NCBI GenBank assembly: GCA_963817405.1
Contig: CAWFNW010000003.1
Location: 496,001 to 560,000, forward strand
Reading direction: 5' to 3'
DNA from: CAWFNW01 sp963817405
GTDB taxonomy: Bacteria; Actinomycetota; Coriobacteriia; Anaerosomatales; Anaerosomataceae
Length of the DNA: 64,000 nucleotides
The notes beneath the pieces were generated by a model. The model was not told the DNA's origin. It searched no databases and saw nothing but the letters and a program-made list of their open reading frames with translations. Below, in pieces: positions 32,133 through 40,982 of the stretch (positions are counted from its first letter, which is position 1; every line of letters starts with the position of its first letter). The translations under genes were made by a program, and so were the position numbers.

Positions 32133-34235
32133 ATGCCGAACCGACTGAGTCTTGAGACGAGTCCGTACCTCCGCCAGCATGCCGAGAATCCCGTCGACTG
32201 GTATCCCTGGGGTGACGAGGCGTTCGAGAAGGCGCGTCGTGAGGACAAGCCGATCTTCCTGAGCGTCGGCTACTCGGCGTGCCATTGGTGCCACGTGATG
32301 GAGCACGAGAGCTTCGAGAACGAGGCCACTGCGGCGCTCATGAACGAACACTTCGTGTCGGTGAAGGTAGATCGCGAGGAACGGCCCGACATCGACTCGA
32401 TCTACATGGATGCGGTGCAGGCGTTGACGGGCCGTGGCGGCTGGCCGATGAGTGTCTTCCTCACGCCGGATGGCGTGCCCTTCTACGGTGGGACGTACTT
32501 CCCCGGCGCCGCCCGTCACGGGCTGCCGGGTTTCCTGGACGTCCTCGGGGGCGTGGCTGACCTCTGGGCGTCAGACCGGTCGAGGCTGCTGCAGGCTGCT
32601 GCGGAACTCAGCGTCGTGCTCACCCGACGCGCTGAAGCTGACGTGGACGCTCCGCTCGGATACCTGGACTCTCAGACGCTCGAGACGGCGATGCGAGGAT
32701 TGCACCGCTCGTTTGACCGGATGAACGGCGGCTGGGGCGAAGCCCCGAAGTTCCCGCAGCCCGCAGTCCTGGAGTTCGTCTTGAGACGCCACCACGCAAC
32801 CGGGGACGAGCGTCTCCTGGAGATGGTCACGCTCACCCTCGATGCCATGCTGCGTGGGGGAGTTTACGACCAGCTGGGTGGGGGCTTCCATCGGTACTCG
32901 ACCGACGAACGCTGGCTGGTGCCGCACTTCGAGAAGATGCTCTATGACAACGCGCAGCTGGCAGCCCTCTATCTCCACGCGTGGCAGGTCACTCGCCACG
33001 ATCGCTATCAGACCGTGGCCGCCGAGACGCTCGACTACGTCGCCAGGGAGATGCTGGATCCGGCTGGCGGCTTTTACTCGGCTCAAGATGCCGACTCCGA
33101 GGGCGAGGAGGGGCGCTTCTTCGTCTGGACTCCCGATCAGCTGCGCGCCGTCCTTGAAGCGTCGTCGCCCGATCCGGACGCTGACGCCGAGATGTTCATG
33201 AGGACCTACGGCGTCACTCGTGACGGCAACTTCGAAGGCCGGAACATCCTGTTCGTGAAGCGGACGCCCGCTGAGGTCGCTGAGGACTTGGGGGCAGCGC
33301 TCGTCGATGTGGAGGTGGGCGTTCGTCGGGCCCGACAGGCCCTGTTTGCCGCGCGCGACCGAAGAGTCAGGCCGGGACTGGACGACAAAGTGCTTGCCGC
33401 CTGGAACGGGCTGATGCTGGCCGCGTTCGCTGAGGCGGCCCGCGTTTTCGGCCGGGACGACTACCTCGCTATCGCCAAGAGGAACGCCCAGTTCCTGCTC
33501 TCGCAGATGCGGCGGCCCGACGGCCGGATGCTGCGCACGTGGAAGGGCGACCGAGCCAAGCTCAATGGCTATCTGGAGGACTACGCCGCAGTCGCCGGCG
33601 GGATGCTCCAGCTCTACGAGACGACTTTCGACCCGCGCTGGCTTCAAGCGGGCAGGGAGCTCGTGGACTCGATACTCGAGCACTTCGCTGACCCCCCTGG
33701 CGGATTCTTCGACACGAGCGACGATCACGAAGCGCTGCTGTTGCGCCCGAAGGGAGTGCAGGACGGCGCCCTGCCATCGGGGGGAGCGATGACCGCCGAC
33801 GCGCTCGTCCGCCTCGCCGAGTATACGGGCGACTCCAGCTACACCGAGTACGCCGACGTAGCCGTCGCCAAGGTCCAGGGATCGATGGCGTGGGCGCCGC
33901 TGGGGTTTGCCCGGTGGCTCTCAGTGCTCGACATGATGCTCGCTCCGCCAGAAGCGCTTGCTATCGTCGGTCCTGATCCGGAGGCCATGCTGGACGTGGT
34001 TCGTCAGCGGTACCGCCCCAACGTGGTCGTCGCCGCCGCGCGTGCCGATGAGCCGTCGGGAGGCATCGCCCTCCTTGAGCATCGGGAGACCGTGGATGGA
34101 CGCACAACCGCCTATCTCTGCCGGCAGTTCATCTGCAACAGGCCGGTGACCGAAGCGGATGACCTCTCCGCATTGCTGCGGGATCGTCCGACAGACGGAC
34201 TTCTTCGCGCGGAAGCCGATGCCCCCAGCTCGTGA
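32133..34235 (+). CDS. DUF255 thioredoxin-domain protein (YyaL/SSP411 family)
   Basis: A 700-residue protein. The N-terminal thioredoxin-like DUF255 domain has the family start (MPNRLSLETSPYLRQHAENPVDWYPWGDEAFEKAR) and the CxxC in SACHWCHVMEHESFE. The rest is an (alpha/alpha)6-barrel-like, glycosidase-related region (GGFHRYSTDERWLVPHFEKMLYDNAQLA, DSEGEEGRFFVWT, DDKVLAAWNGLMLAAFAEAAR). Function is unresolved; thiol redox or sugar-related roles have been proposed. The ATG at 32133 is chosen from the family N-terminus; there is no good Shine-Dalgarno at usual spacing. Confidence 0.92.
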   Translation: MPNRLSLETSPYLRQHAENPVDWYPWGDEAFEKARREDKPIFLSVGYSACHWCHVMEHESFENEATAALMNEHFVSVKVDREERPDIDSIYMDAVQALTGRGGWPMSVFLTPDGVPFYGGTYFPGAARHGLPGFLDVLGGVADLWASDRSRLLQAAAELSVVLTRRAEADVDAPLGYLDSQTLETAMRGLHRSFDRMNGGWGEAPKFPQPAVLEFVLRRHHATGDERLLEMVTLTLDAMLRGGVYDQLGGGFHRYSTDERWLVPHFEKMLYDNAQLAALYLHAWQVTRHDRYQTVAAETLDYVAREMLDPAGGFYSAQDADSEGEEGRFFVWTPDQLRAVLEASSPDPDADAEMFMRTYGVTRDGNFEGRNILFVKRTPAEVAEDLGAALVDVEVGVRRARQALFAARDRRVRPGLDDKVLAAWNGLMLAAFAEAARVFGRDDYLAIAKRNAQFLLSQMRRPDGRMLRTWKGDRAKLNGYLEDYAAVAGGMLQLYETTFDPRWLQAGRELVDSILEHFADPPGGFFDTSDDHEALLLRPKGVQDGALPSGGAMTADALVRLAEYTGDSSYTEYADVAVAKVQGSMAWAPLGFARWLSVLDMMLAPPEALAIVGPDPEAMLDVVRQRYRPNVVVAAARADEPSGGIALLEHRETVDGRTTAYLCRQFICNRPVTEADDLSALLRDRPTDGLLRAEADAPSS

Positions 34236-34332
34236 CGGACGAGCATCAAACCGGGCCGTACCCCAGAATCCCAGACCGGGCGAAATTCCAATGTTTGGGA
34301 TAGCGCGCCTCGTCAAAAGGGGTATATGCGCC

Positions 34333-34352
34333 CCATGGGGGGTATCCCATGG
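34333..34352. promoter_or_regulatory. Inverted repeat upstream of the cbb3 oxidase operon
   Basis: CCATGGG and CCCATGG flank a 6-base spacer (GGGTAT); the left arm is also the centre of a CCCCATGGGG palindrome (34331-34340). GGGGTAT occurs twice nearby (34318-34324 and 34339-34345). It lies 64 bases before ccoN and is a candidate operator; the G/C-run plus GTAT composition is reminiscent of CsoR-type copper boxes, without being a clear match. Confidence 0.5.
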
Positions 34353-34416
34353 CTGTCCCAATGAGATTGTCGACGGCGTCTGAGGCCAACCCCACGGCCT
34401 CGCGGAGGTGATGGGC

Positions 34417-35853
34417 ATGCTGAGCCTGCGTCGGGACGACAGCGCGAGCCTGAACTTCATCCTGTCGGCCGTGTTCTGGCTGATCATCGGGGTGAGCATG
34501 GGGCTCGTGCTCGCAATCGAGTTCGTCTTCCCGGACGTGTTCAAGGGAAGTGCGATCCTGGAGTTCGGCCGACTGCGCCAGGCGCACGTGAACACGGTAC
34601 TGTTCGCGTGGCTTTCGGGTGGCATGATGGGGCTGTGGCTCTACGTCGTGCCGCGCCTGACGGGGCGAAAGATTTGGAGCGAACTCCTCGGAAACCTCTG
34701 CGCCATCGGCTGGAACATCGCGCTTCTGGTGGGCATCGTGGGACTGCTCCTCGGCTACACCCAGAGCCGTGAGTACGCCGAACTCATCTGGTACGTCGAC
34801 CTCGCCGTGATCGCGGTGCTCGTCGGCAATGCCGTGAACATCCTCATGACGATCGCGCACCGGGTGGAGCCAAAGCTCTTCGCGAGCCTCTGGTACATCA
34901 TGGCGACCGTCATCTTGTTCCCACTCGTCTACTTCATAGGGAACGCCATGTGGATGCCCCCGACCGGTGCGCTCACCGGCATCAACGACACCATCTTCAA
35001 CTGGTTCTACGGTCACAACGTTCTCGGACTGTGGTTCACCACGGGCCTGCTCGCGATCATCTACTACATCGTGCCGCGGGAAGCCTCCACGCCGCTCTAC
35101 AGCCAGTTCCTGGGGCTTATCGCCTTCTGGGGCATCATCTTCTTCTACACCGGCGTTGGGGCGCACCATCTGCTCTGGGCACCGATCCCGTATTGGCTGA
35201 AGACCATCGCGGTGGCCGAGAGTATCGGTATGGTGATCCCGGTTGTCGCGTTCATGTACAACATCATGCTGACGATGCGCGGCAACTGGTCGTACCTGCG
35301 ATCGAGCGTGCCACTGCTGTACGCGATAACTGGCTCCGCCGCGTACGTGCTGGTCTCGTTCCAGGGCTCCAACCAGGCCATTCGCGGCGTGAACGAGATC
35401 ACCCACTTCACGCAGTATGTACCGGGGCACGCCCACCTCTCGCTCATGTTCTTCGCGGCGTCCACGGTTATCGCGGGCGCCTACTACGTCGTGCCGAGGA
35501 TCCTCAAGTGCGACCTGTACAGTCGCCGGCTTGCACGGGCGCAGTACGCGTTCTACACGATCGGGTTCGCGGCGTTCTTCCTTGCGTTCGTGTTCACCGG
35601 GCTCATTCAGGGGACGTCGTGGATCCACTCAGGACTTCCCGTGTGGACCGTGCTCCCTGGGCTGAGACCGTTCATGGCCCTTCGGATCATGGGCGGGACC
35701 CTCATCGTCACGAGCTTCACCATGTTCGCCATCAACATCGTGATGACGATGGTGAAGAGGGAGCCATCCCGCGTCCCCGTGCTGGTCAGGGAGCCTGCGC
35801 GGGGTGCAGCGGGACTTCCAGGCGCTGCCAGTGAGGGGGTGGTGACCCCATGA
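34417..35853 (+). CDS. ccoN: cbb3-type cytochrome c oxidase subunit I
   Basis: A 478-residue heme-copper oxidase catalytic subunit with about 12 membrane segments. Likely ligands are the early heme b His (RLRQAHVNTVLFAWL), the CuB His of FYGHNVLGLW, the His pair in GVGAHHLLWAP, and the active-site/low-spin heme His residues in YVPGHAHLSLMF. It reduces O2 to water with electrons from c-type cytochromes. The ATG at 34417 has GGAGGTG 7 bases upstream; GTG 34408 and ATG 34411 are alternatives. Its stop overlaps the ATG of the cytochrome subunit (ATGA). Confidence 0.94.
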   Translation: MLSLRRDDSASLNFILSAVFWLIIGVSMGLVLAIEFVFPDVFKGSAILEFGRLRQAHVNTVLFAWLSGGMMGLWLYVVPRLTGRKIWSELLGNLCAIGWNIALLVGIVGLLLGYTQSREYAELIWYVDLAVIAVLVGNAVNILMTIAHRVEPKLFASLWYIMATVILFPLVYFIGNAMWMPPTGALTGINDTIFNWFYGHNVLGLWFTTGLLAIIYYIVPREASTPLYSQFLGLIAFWGIIFFYTGVGAHHLLWAPIPYWLKTIAVAESIGMVIPVVAFMYNIMLTMRGNWSYLRSSVPLLYAITGSAAYVLVSFQGSNQAIRGVNEITHFTQYVPGHAHLSLMFFAASTVIAGAYYVVPRILKCDLYSRRLARAQYAFYTIGFAAFFLAFVFTGLIQGTSWIHSGLPVWTVLPGLRPFMALRIMGGTLIVTSFTMFAINIVMTMVKREPSRVPVLVREPARGAAGLPGAASEGVVTP

Positions 35854-37790
35854 AGATGACATTCCGGGTGATCTTCTTCGGTGCGCTGGCGGTCTTCTTC
35901 GCGGTGGTCGCGGTTGCCGTCTTCACCCCGGTGGCGATCTGGCGACCCTCGGAGACCACCATCGCCCACCCGTACACTGCTCTCCAGGAGCAGGGGCGCA
36001 AGCTCTTCTACTCGAACGGGTGCAACTACTGCCACACGCAGTACGTGCGCGAGGTCGATAACGGCATGGGCGCCGTTTCCGCTGGCGGCAACTACTCGTT
36101 CGACAACCCGATGACGCTTGGCTCCGAGCGGACCGGCCCCGACCTGTCCTACATCGGGCGCAAGCGCAGCATGCAGTGGGAGATCGATCACCTGAAGCAC
36201 CCGCGCGAGTACTCGCCGATGTCGATCATGCCCGAGTTCACGTTCCTCAGCGACACGGAGGTCGGGGCGATAGCCGAGTACCTCTACCACCTCGGTGACC
36301 GCAATGCTGCAGAGTTCATGATCCTGCCGCCGCAACCCTACGAGAACGCCGCGCCCCCGGCGCTCGGGTTCGCGCTCCAGGAAGGCGGCGACAACCCGAA
36401 GCCTCAGGGCTGGCCGACGTTCATCGCCTCTGGCATGTACGAAGGCAAAAAGATCTACACAGGCCACTGCCTCACGTGCCATGGTTGTGCGGGCAACGGA
36501 CTCGGTTCGTACGGCGGCACGCTCATCGTCACGCCCGTGAACTTCAAGGAAGACCCGTTCCGCGACATGCCGGACGATCAGTGGTTCTGGCATGTGTCCG
36601 AAGGCGTGCAAGGGACGGTCATGCCGCCATGGAAGGAGAGCCTGACCGAGCAGGAGCGGTGGAACGTCATCCGCTACATCCAGGAGGTGTACGCGCAGAC
36701 CTTTGAGCGCGATCCGGACGAGGGCGATCTTCCCGCAGAGTATGACCTCGCGAATCCACTCCCGATCAGCATCGATACCATCGACGCCGGCAAGCGCCTC
36801 TGGACCCGCGAGTGCGCTGTCTGCCACGGCGATGCTGCGCACGGCGAGGGCATCTACCGCGAGTCGATCGAGCCGGTCCCGCCCGACTTCTCTGCGCAGG
36901 CGGACTACGCAGACTTCACCGACGGCGACTACTTCTGGAGGGTCAGCGAGGGCGTGCCGTGGACTGCGATGCCAGCGTGGAAGATGCAGTACAACAGCAC
37001 GCAGCGCTGGCAACTGGTCACGTACATTCGAACCATGTTCACCCAGAGCCTGGCCGCCCCGCCGAAGCCACCGGACACCGAGCGCTTCACGATGACTGAG
37101 GTCGAGCGCCGCTCTGTCATACCAGACACGGTCCGCTACGACATCGGCCGCCAGCAGTTCCTCATCCAGTGCTCGCACTGCCACGGGCTGGCCGGAGACG
37201 GAAACGGATGGGCCGGCTCCTACCTGAACCCCAAGCCCGCCGACCTGCGAAAGAAGCTCGGGCCGGACACGCTGACTTCGGTTCCGCAGTGGGATGGGAC
37301 GCAGTTCGCGAAGATCACCAACGGGATCCGGGACACTGCCATGCCAGTATGGAACGAGTTCCTCGCTGAGAAGATGCGCTGGGAGGACGTAAACTACCTC
37401 AAGACCTCTTTCGCGGTGGGCGCCAAGGTCAACACCAGCGTCTACGGCACGGGTGAGGTTCCCTACAACTACGTACGGACCGACCCCGGCATCTTCCAGG
37501 GAGAGATCGCGACGATCGACCCGGCAGCCGGCGCTCCGCTTTACGAGAAGTACTGCGAGACCTGTCACGGCAAGGACGGCAAGGGGAACGGGCCGGGCAC
37601 GCTGACACTCGCCAGCGGCTCCCCGGCCGCCTTCCCGCAGGACATGAACCTGCCGTACATCTTCTGGCGGATCCGCGAGGGTGTGAGCGGCAGCATGATG
37701 TACGGATTCCGGCCGCTTCTCACGGAGATCGAGGTCTGGAATCTGACGGCCCACGTCGTGAACCTCACCGGCGGAAAGTTCGGGGGGTGA
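35850..37790 (+). CDS. ccoO: CcoO-type cytochrome c fused to four further cytochrome c domains (five hemes)
   Basis: A 646-residue membrane-anchored cytochrome. After one N-terminal membrane segment comes a FixO/CcoO domain (GRKLFYSNGCNYCHTQYVREV, later YLYHLGDRN). Four additional cytochrome c domains follow with CLTCH, CAVCH, CSHCH and CETCH, each with downstream Met-containing loops (for example VSEGVQGTVMPPW, VSEGVPWTAMPAW). A normal CcoO has one heme and CcoP two; here one polypeptide has five and no separate ccoP is present. It should deliver electrons to CcoN. It sits between ccoN (4-base overlap) and ccoS. Confidence 0.92.
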   Translation: MKMTFRVIFFGALAVFFAVVAVAVFTPVAIWRPSETTIAHPYTALQEQGRKLFYSNGCNYCHTQYVREVDNGMGAVSAGGNYSFDNPMTLGSERTGPDLSYIGRKRSMQWEIDHLKHPREYSPMSIMPEFTFLSDTEVGAIAEYLYHLGDRNAAEFMILPPQPYENAAPPALGFALQEGGDNPKPQGWPTFIASGMYEGKKIYTGHCLTCHGCAGNGLGSYGGTLIVTPVNFKEDPFRDMPDDQWFWHVSEGVQGTVMPPWKESLTEQERWNVIRYIQEVYAQTFERDPDEGDLPAEYDLANPLPISIDTIDAGKRLWTRECAVCHGDAAHGEGIYRESIEPVPPDFSAQADYADFTDGDYFWRVSEGVPWTAMPAWKMQYNSTQRWQLVTYIRTMFTQSLAAPPKPPDTERFTMTEVERRSVIPDTVRYDIGRQQFLIQCSHCHGLAGDGNGWAGSYLNPKPADLRKKLGPDTLTSVPQWDGTQFAKITNGIRDTAMPVWNEFLAEKMRWEDVNYLKTSFAVGAKVNTSVYGTGEVPYNYVRTDPGIFQGEIATIDPAAGAPLYEKYCETCHGKDGKGNGPGTLTLASGSPAAFPQDMNLPYIFWRIREGVSGSMMYGFRPLLTEIEVWNLTAHVVNLTGGKFGG

Positions 37791-37796
37791 TCAGCC

Positions 37797-37991
37797 ATGC
37801 CACTGGGACTGATAGTCGTCGTCGTGTGGATGGCCTTCGTGTTCCTCGTCGGCCTCGTGATGATGTGGTGGGGAATCTCTTCCGGCCAGTTTGCCGACGT
37901 CGAGGAGCCTGCGCGGCGAATGCTCGAGGATCGGGAGCCACTGCCGTGGCCCGACACTTCGCCGCATCGGAGGAGGTGGAACCGTGCCTAA
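37797..37991 (+). CDS. ccoS: cbb3 oxidase maturation protein CcoS-like
   Basis: A 64-residue protein with one membrane segment (LGLIVVVVWMAFVFLVGLVMMWWGI) followed by SGQFADVEEPARRMLEDRE. The W-SGQF-D-E--A-R-L-D pattern is that of CcoS, needed to insert heme b and copper into cbb3 oxidase. Six bases after the five-heme cytochrome gene; its 3' end overlaps the next gene by 8 bases. Confidence 0.82.
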   Translation: MPLGLIVVVVWMAFVFLVGLVMMWWGISSGQFADVEEPARRMLEDREPLPWPDTSPHRRRWNRA

Positions 37992-38289
37992 GAACGTGCT
38001 CGAGATCTGGCCCCAGCTGATTCCGGTCTTCGTTGGGATACAGGTACTGGTCGGATTGGCTCTCGCGTTCTCGTTCCGCTACCGGACAGGTGCCGAGTCA
38101 GGACGCAAGGGGCACCGGGACGAGGACGGGGAAGCGGAAGAGCGAGTCAGTCCGGATGGCTGGATCCAGAGCTTCGCCGGCAGGATAGAGGAGGCCGGTG
38201 GAGGCCTTCCGCGCATGGGGCTCATCATCATCGTCGTGACCCTCGTGTGGTACTTCGCATACCTGCTGCTCTTCTGGGCCCCGAAGTAG
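37984..38289 (+). CDS. Two-TM membrane protein of the cbb3 operon, unknown
   Basis: A 101-residue protein with TM1 (IPVFVGIQVLVGLALAFSFRY), a charged cytoplasmic or external loop of about 45 residues (SGRKGHRDEDGEAEER) and TM2 (MGLIIIVVTLVWYFAYLLLFW). I do not recognise a family. The position suggests an accessory or assembly subunit of the oxidase. GTG start at 37984 with GGAGG 7 bases upstream. Confidence 0.7.
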   Translation: MPKNVLEIWPQLIPVFVGIQVLVGLALAFSFRYRTGAESGRKGHRDEDGEAEERVSPDGWIQSFAGRIEEAGGGLPRMGLIIIVVTLVWYFAYLLLFWAPK

Positions 38290-38298
38290 GTGACACAG

Positions 38299-38640
38299 AT
38301 GCCGTACGTGTATGAGGTCGCTTTCAACATACAGCCCGAGCAGATGACCGAGCTGCAGGTCGGCAAGTCACTTCGCCGCACTGCGAGCTACCTGAAGGCC
38401 CGGCTGCCGGGGCGTCACGGGTTCATCACGGCAGACGCCGCGTACTCTGTTGATAACCCTGACATTACCCGGGTCGTCTTCCGGAGCGAGTGGAGCGATT
38501 GGGAGGACGTGGAGCAACACCGCGAGTCTTCACTGCTTGAGGACAAGGTGATCAAGGAGTTCGATCCGATCTTCAGCACCGCGGACATGACAATACGGAC
38601 CTACGCCAAGGTGGGAAGCGGACCGCTCCGCGGCTACTAG
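38299..38640 (+). CDS. Hypothetical soluble protein of the cbb3 operon
   Basis: A 113-residue protein with no membrane segment. The sequence (YVYEVAFNIQPEQMTELQVGKSLRRTASYLKARLPGRHGFITADAAYS, then TRVVFRSEWSDWEDVEQHRES) looks like a ferredoxin-fold ABM/dimeric alpha-beta barrel domain, the group that contains some heme-degrading and heme-sensing proteins; this is inferred from pattern only. ATG 38299 (AGGTG 6 bases upstream) is preferred to GTG 38290. Its stop overlaps the GTG of the P-type ATPase. Confidence 0.65.
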   Translation: MPYVYEVAFNIQPEQMTELQVGKSLRRTASYLKARLPGRHGFITADAAYSVDNPDITRVVFRSEWSDWEDVEQHRESSLLEDKVIKEFDPIFSTADMTIRTYAKVGSGPLRGY

Positions 38641-40982
38641 TGGACCACGACGGGCACGCCACGCACGCGGGGCACCCGGCAGGCGAGACCGCTCGGCCCA
38701 TGCACATGCCGGGACACCAGCATGGTCAGCCGGCCGGCCCCCCGGCGCGTCGGGAGACCGCGTTCTTCGCCCTTGAGGCGTTGCCCTCGAAGCCAGTCGC
38801 CGATGATGTCGAAGCGACCCTATCGGCTGTGGCAGGCGTTCGCCGCGCTCAGCTGAACCTCGGCATGGGCCTCGGCAGGATCGACTACGATCCCCGGGTC
38901 GTTGGCATCGACGAGCTCGCGCACCGGCTCGAGGATCTGGGCTACCGCGCGACGCTGATGTCGACGCCGGGCGACGCGGCTGAGGCGCGTGCCGATGAGC
39001 GGCTGCTGATCCAGTTGCTCATTGCGCTCGCGTTCGGCATGCAAGTGATGGTCATCTACCTCGTTCGCCTCTACCCCGCGTACCGAGCGGCGGACTTCTC
39101 GCAGTCGGTGCGAATGATGCAGTACCTCGCATGGGGTCTCACCACGCCCGTTCTGTTCTACGGCGGACTCTCATTCCTGCGTGGCGCGCGCGCGGAACTG
39201 AAGGCGCGCGTCCCGGGCATGGACACACTCGTGGCGCTGGGGACCCTTGCGGCGTATGGCTTCAGCGCATGGGCCGCGGTCACCGGTAATCAGGCCACCT
39301 ACTTCGACTCCGTCGCGATGATCGTCCAGTTCGTGATGTTCGGGCGTTACCTCGAGGCGGCGGGTGGGACGCGGGCGCGCAAGGACGTCCGCGGGCTGAT
39401 GAAGCTGCAGCCCTCCCAAGCCTGGCTGAGCGGGGGCGCGGGGGCTCTGAGGCGGGTTCCTGCAGCGAGCCTCGTCGCGGGAGACACCATCGTGGTCAAG
39501 CCGGGCGAGCGCGTGCCCGCGGATGCGCGTGTACTCGAGGGCGGGGCAAGCGCCGACGAATCCCTGCTCACCGGCGAGTCGTCAGCGGCGCTAAAGGTCG
39601 CGGGCGACTCGGTGTGGGCCGGCACCGTCCTCGTCGAGGGGTCGGTCACTGCCACCGTGGTAAGCAACGCAGCCGCCTCGCGGCTCTCCGGCATACGCGC
39701 CCTCGTGGCCAACACGCTGCAGTCAAAGGCCCCCGTCGAGCGTATGGCCGACCGCGCTGCCGCGTATCTCACGGCTGCAGTCATCGTCATCGCGCTGCTT
39801 TCCGGAGTCGGCTGGACTCTGGCCGGTCGCTCCGGCGCGGAGGCGCTAATCGTCTCGGTCTCAGTGCTGGTGGTCGCGTGCCCGTGCGCGCTCGGCCTGG
39901 CGACACCCCTCGCGGTCAGCATCGCGCTCGGCAACTCGGCGCGAGGCGGCGTGCTGGTGCGGGACTCCGCAGCGCTCGAGACCGCAGGCACCGTGACTGA
40001 TGTCGTGCTCGACAAGACCGGCACCGTCACGATGGCGCGCTTGGCGATCGCGGGCGTGCAGCCCATGGCGGACGAGGAGCGGAACGCCTCTGAGCTTCTG
40101 TGTTTGGCCGCAGCCGTGGAGCGCTTCTCCGAGCATCCCATAGCGCAGGCGATAGTGGCCGCTTGCGAGCGTCCGCCGGCCGCGCACGGGTTCCGCGCGT
40201 TACCAGGATCCGGTGCGTCAGCGACGCTCGAACCTGACGGCTCGACTGTGACGGTGGGCCGGGTGGAACTGATGCCCGAGCAGCCGCCGGCCATGGCGAT
40301 GGCCGGCGCGGCGAGTCACGCCGCACTCGGCGAGACGGTCGTATGGCTTGCGCGGGACGCTCATGTGTTGGGCTTCATCGCCCTTCGGGATGAGGTCGAC
40401 CCAACGGCAGCCGCCGCCGTCGCTCGGCTGCTCGCCAGGGGGTCACGGCCTTCGCTGCTGTCAGGCGATAGCACCGAGACCACGCAGGCCGTTGCCGCCG
40501 AGATCGGAGTGGCGGACTTCGAGCCACGTTTGTCCCCCGAGCAGAAGGCCGCGCGCGTTCAAGCACTGCAGCAGGAGGGGCGTCGCGCGGCAATGGTGGG
40601 GGATGGCGTCAACGACGCACCGGCGCTTGCGCGCGCGGACCTGAGTGTCACGGTGGCGGGAGGCTCGGACGTGGCGGGTGAAACGTCCGACGTTGTGCTC
40701 ACTCGCCATGACCTCGGCCTCGTTCCGTGGTTTCTCGATGTCTCGACGGTCACGAGGCGCATCATCCGGGAGAACCTCGGCTGGGCGTTCAGCTACAACC
40801 TCGTCGCGGTGCCCCTCGCGGCTCTCGGCCTCATCACGCCAGGTATCGCCGCCGCCGCCATGGCCACCAGCAGCCTCATCGTGGTCGGGAACTCGCTGCG
40901 CCTCCGGCGGCTCATCCCGCGACTCTCGTATCGGGGACATCGCGTGAGCGTGCCAATCGCCGATGTGCAGGAGGCGCTATGA
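38640..40982 (+). CDS. Heavy-metal (Cu+-type) P1B ATPase
   Basis: A 780-residue P-type ATPase. Hallmarks: CPC in VVACPCALGLATP, phosphorylation site DKTGT, SEHPIAQAI (HP motif), GDGVNDAPALARADL, and in the last TM pair SYNLVAVPLAALG and MATSSLIVVGNSLRLRR, the Cu+-ATPase signature. The N-terminus is His-rich (MDHDGHATHAGHPAG...MHMPGHQHG) and the following HMA-like domain lacks its CxxC (LPSKPVADDVEATL). In this operon it most likely supplies copper for CcoN assembly (CcoI/FixI role) rather than simple copper resistance. GTG start overlapping the previous stop. Confidence 0.93.
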   Translation: MDHDGHATHAGHPAGETARPMHMPGHQHGQPAGPPARRETAFFALEALPSKPVADDVEATLSAVAGVRRAQLNLGMGLGRIDYDPRVVGIDELAHRLEDLGYRATLMSTPGDAAEARADERLLIQLLIALAFGMQVMVIYLVRLYPAYRAADFSQSVRMMQYLAWGLTTPVLFYGGLSFLRGARAELKARVPGMDTLVALGTLAAYGFSAWAAVTGNQATYFDSVAMIVQFVMFGRYLEAAGGTRARKDVRGLMKLQPSQAWLSGGAGALRRVPAASLVAGDTIVVKPGERVPADARVLEGGASADESLLTGESSAALKVAGDSVWAGTVLVEGSVTATVVSNAAASRLSGIRALVANTLQSKAPVERMADRAAAYLTAAVIVIALLSGVGWTLAGRSGAEALIVSVSVLVVACPCALGLATPLAVSIALGNSARGGVLVRDSAALETAGTVTDVVLDKTGTVTMARLAIAGVQPMADEERNASELLCLAAAVERFSEHPIAQAIVAACERPPAAHGFRALPGSGASATLEPDGSTVTVGRVELMPEQPPAMAMAGAASHAALGETVVWLARDAHVLGFIALRDEVDPTAAAAVARLLARGSRPSLLSGDSTETTQAVAAEIGVADFEPRLSPEQKAARVQALQQEGRRAAMVGDGVNDAPALARADLSVTVAGGSDVAGETSDVVLTRHDLGLVPWFLDVSTVTRRIIRENLGWAFSYNLVAVPLAALGLITPGIAAAAMATSSLIVVGNSLRLRRLIPRLSYRGHRVSVPIADVQEAL

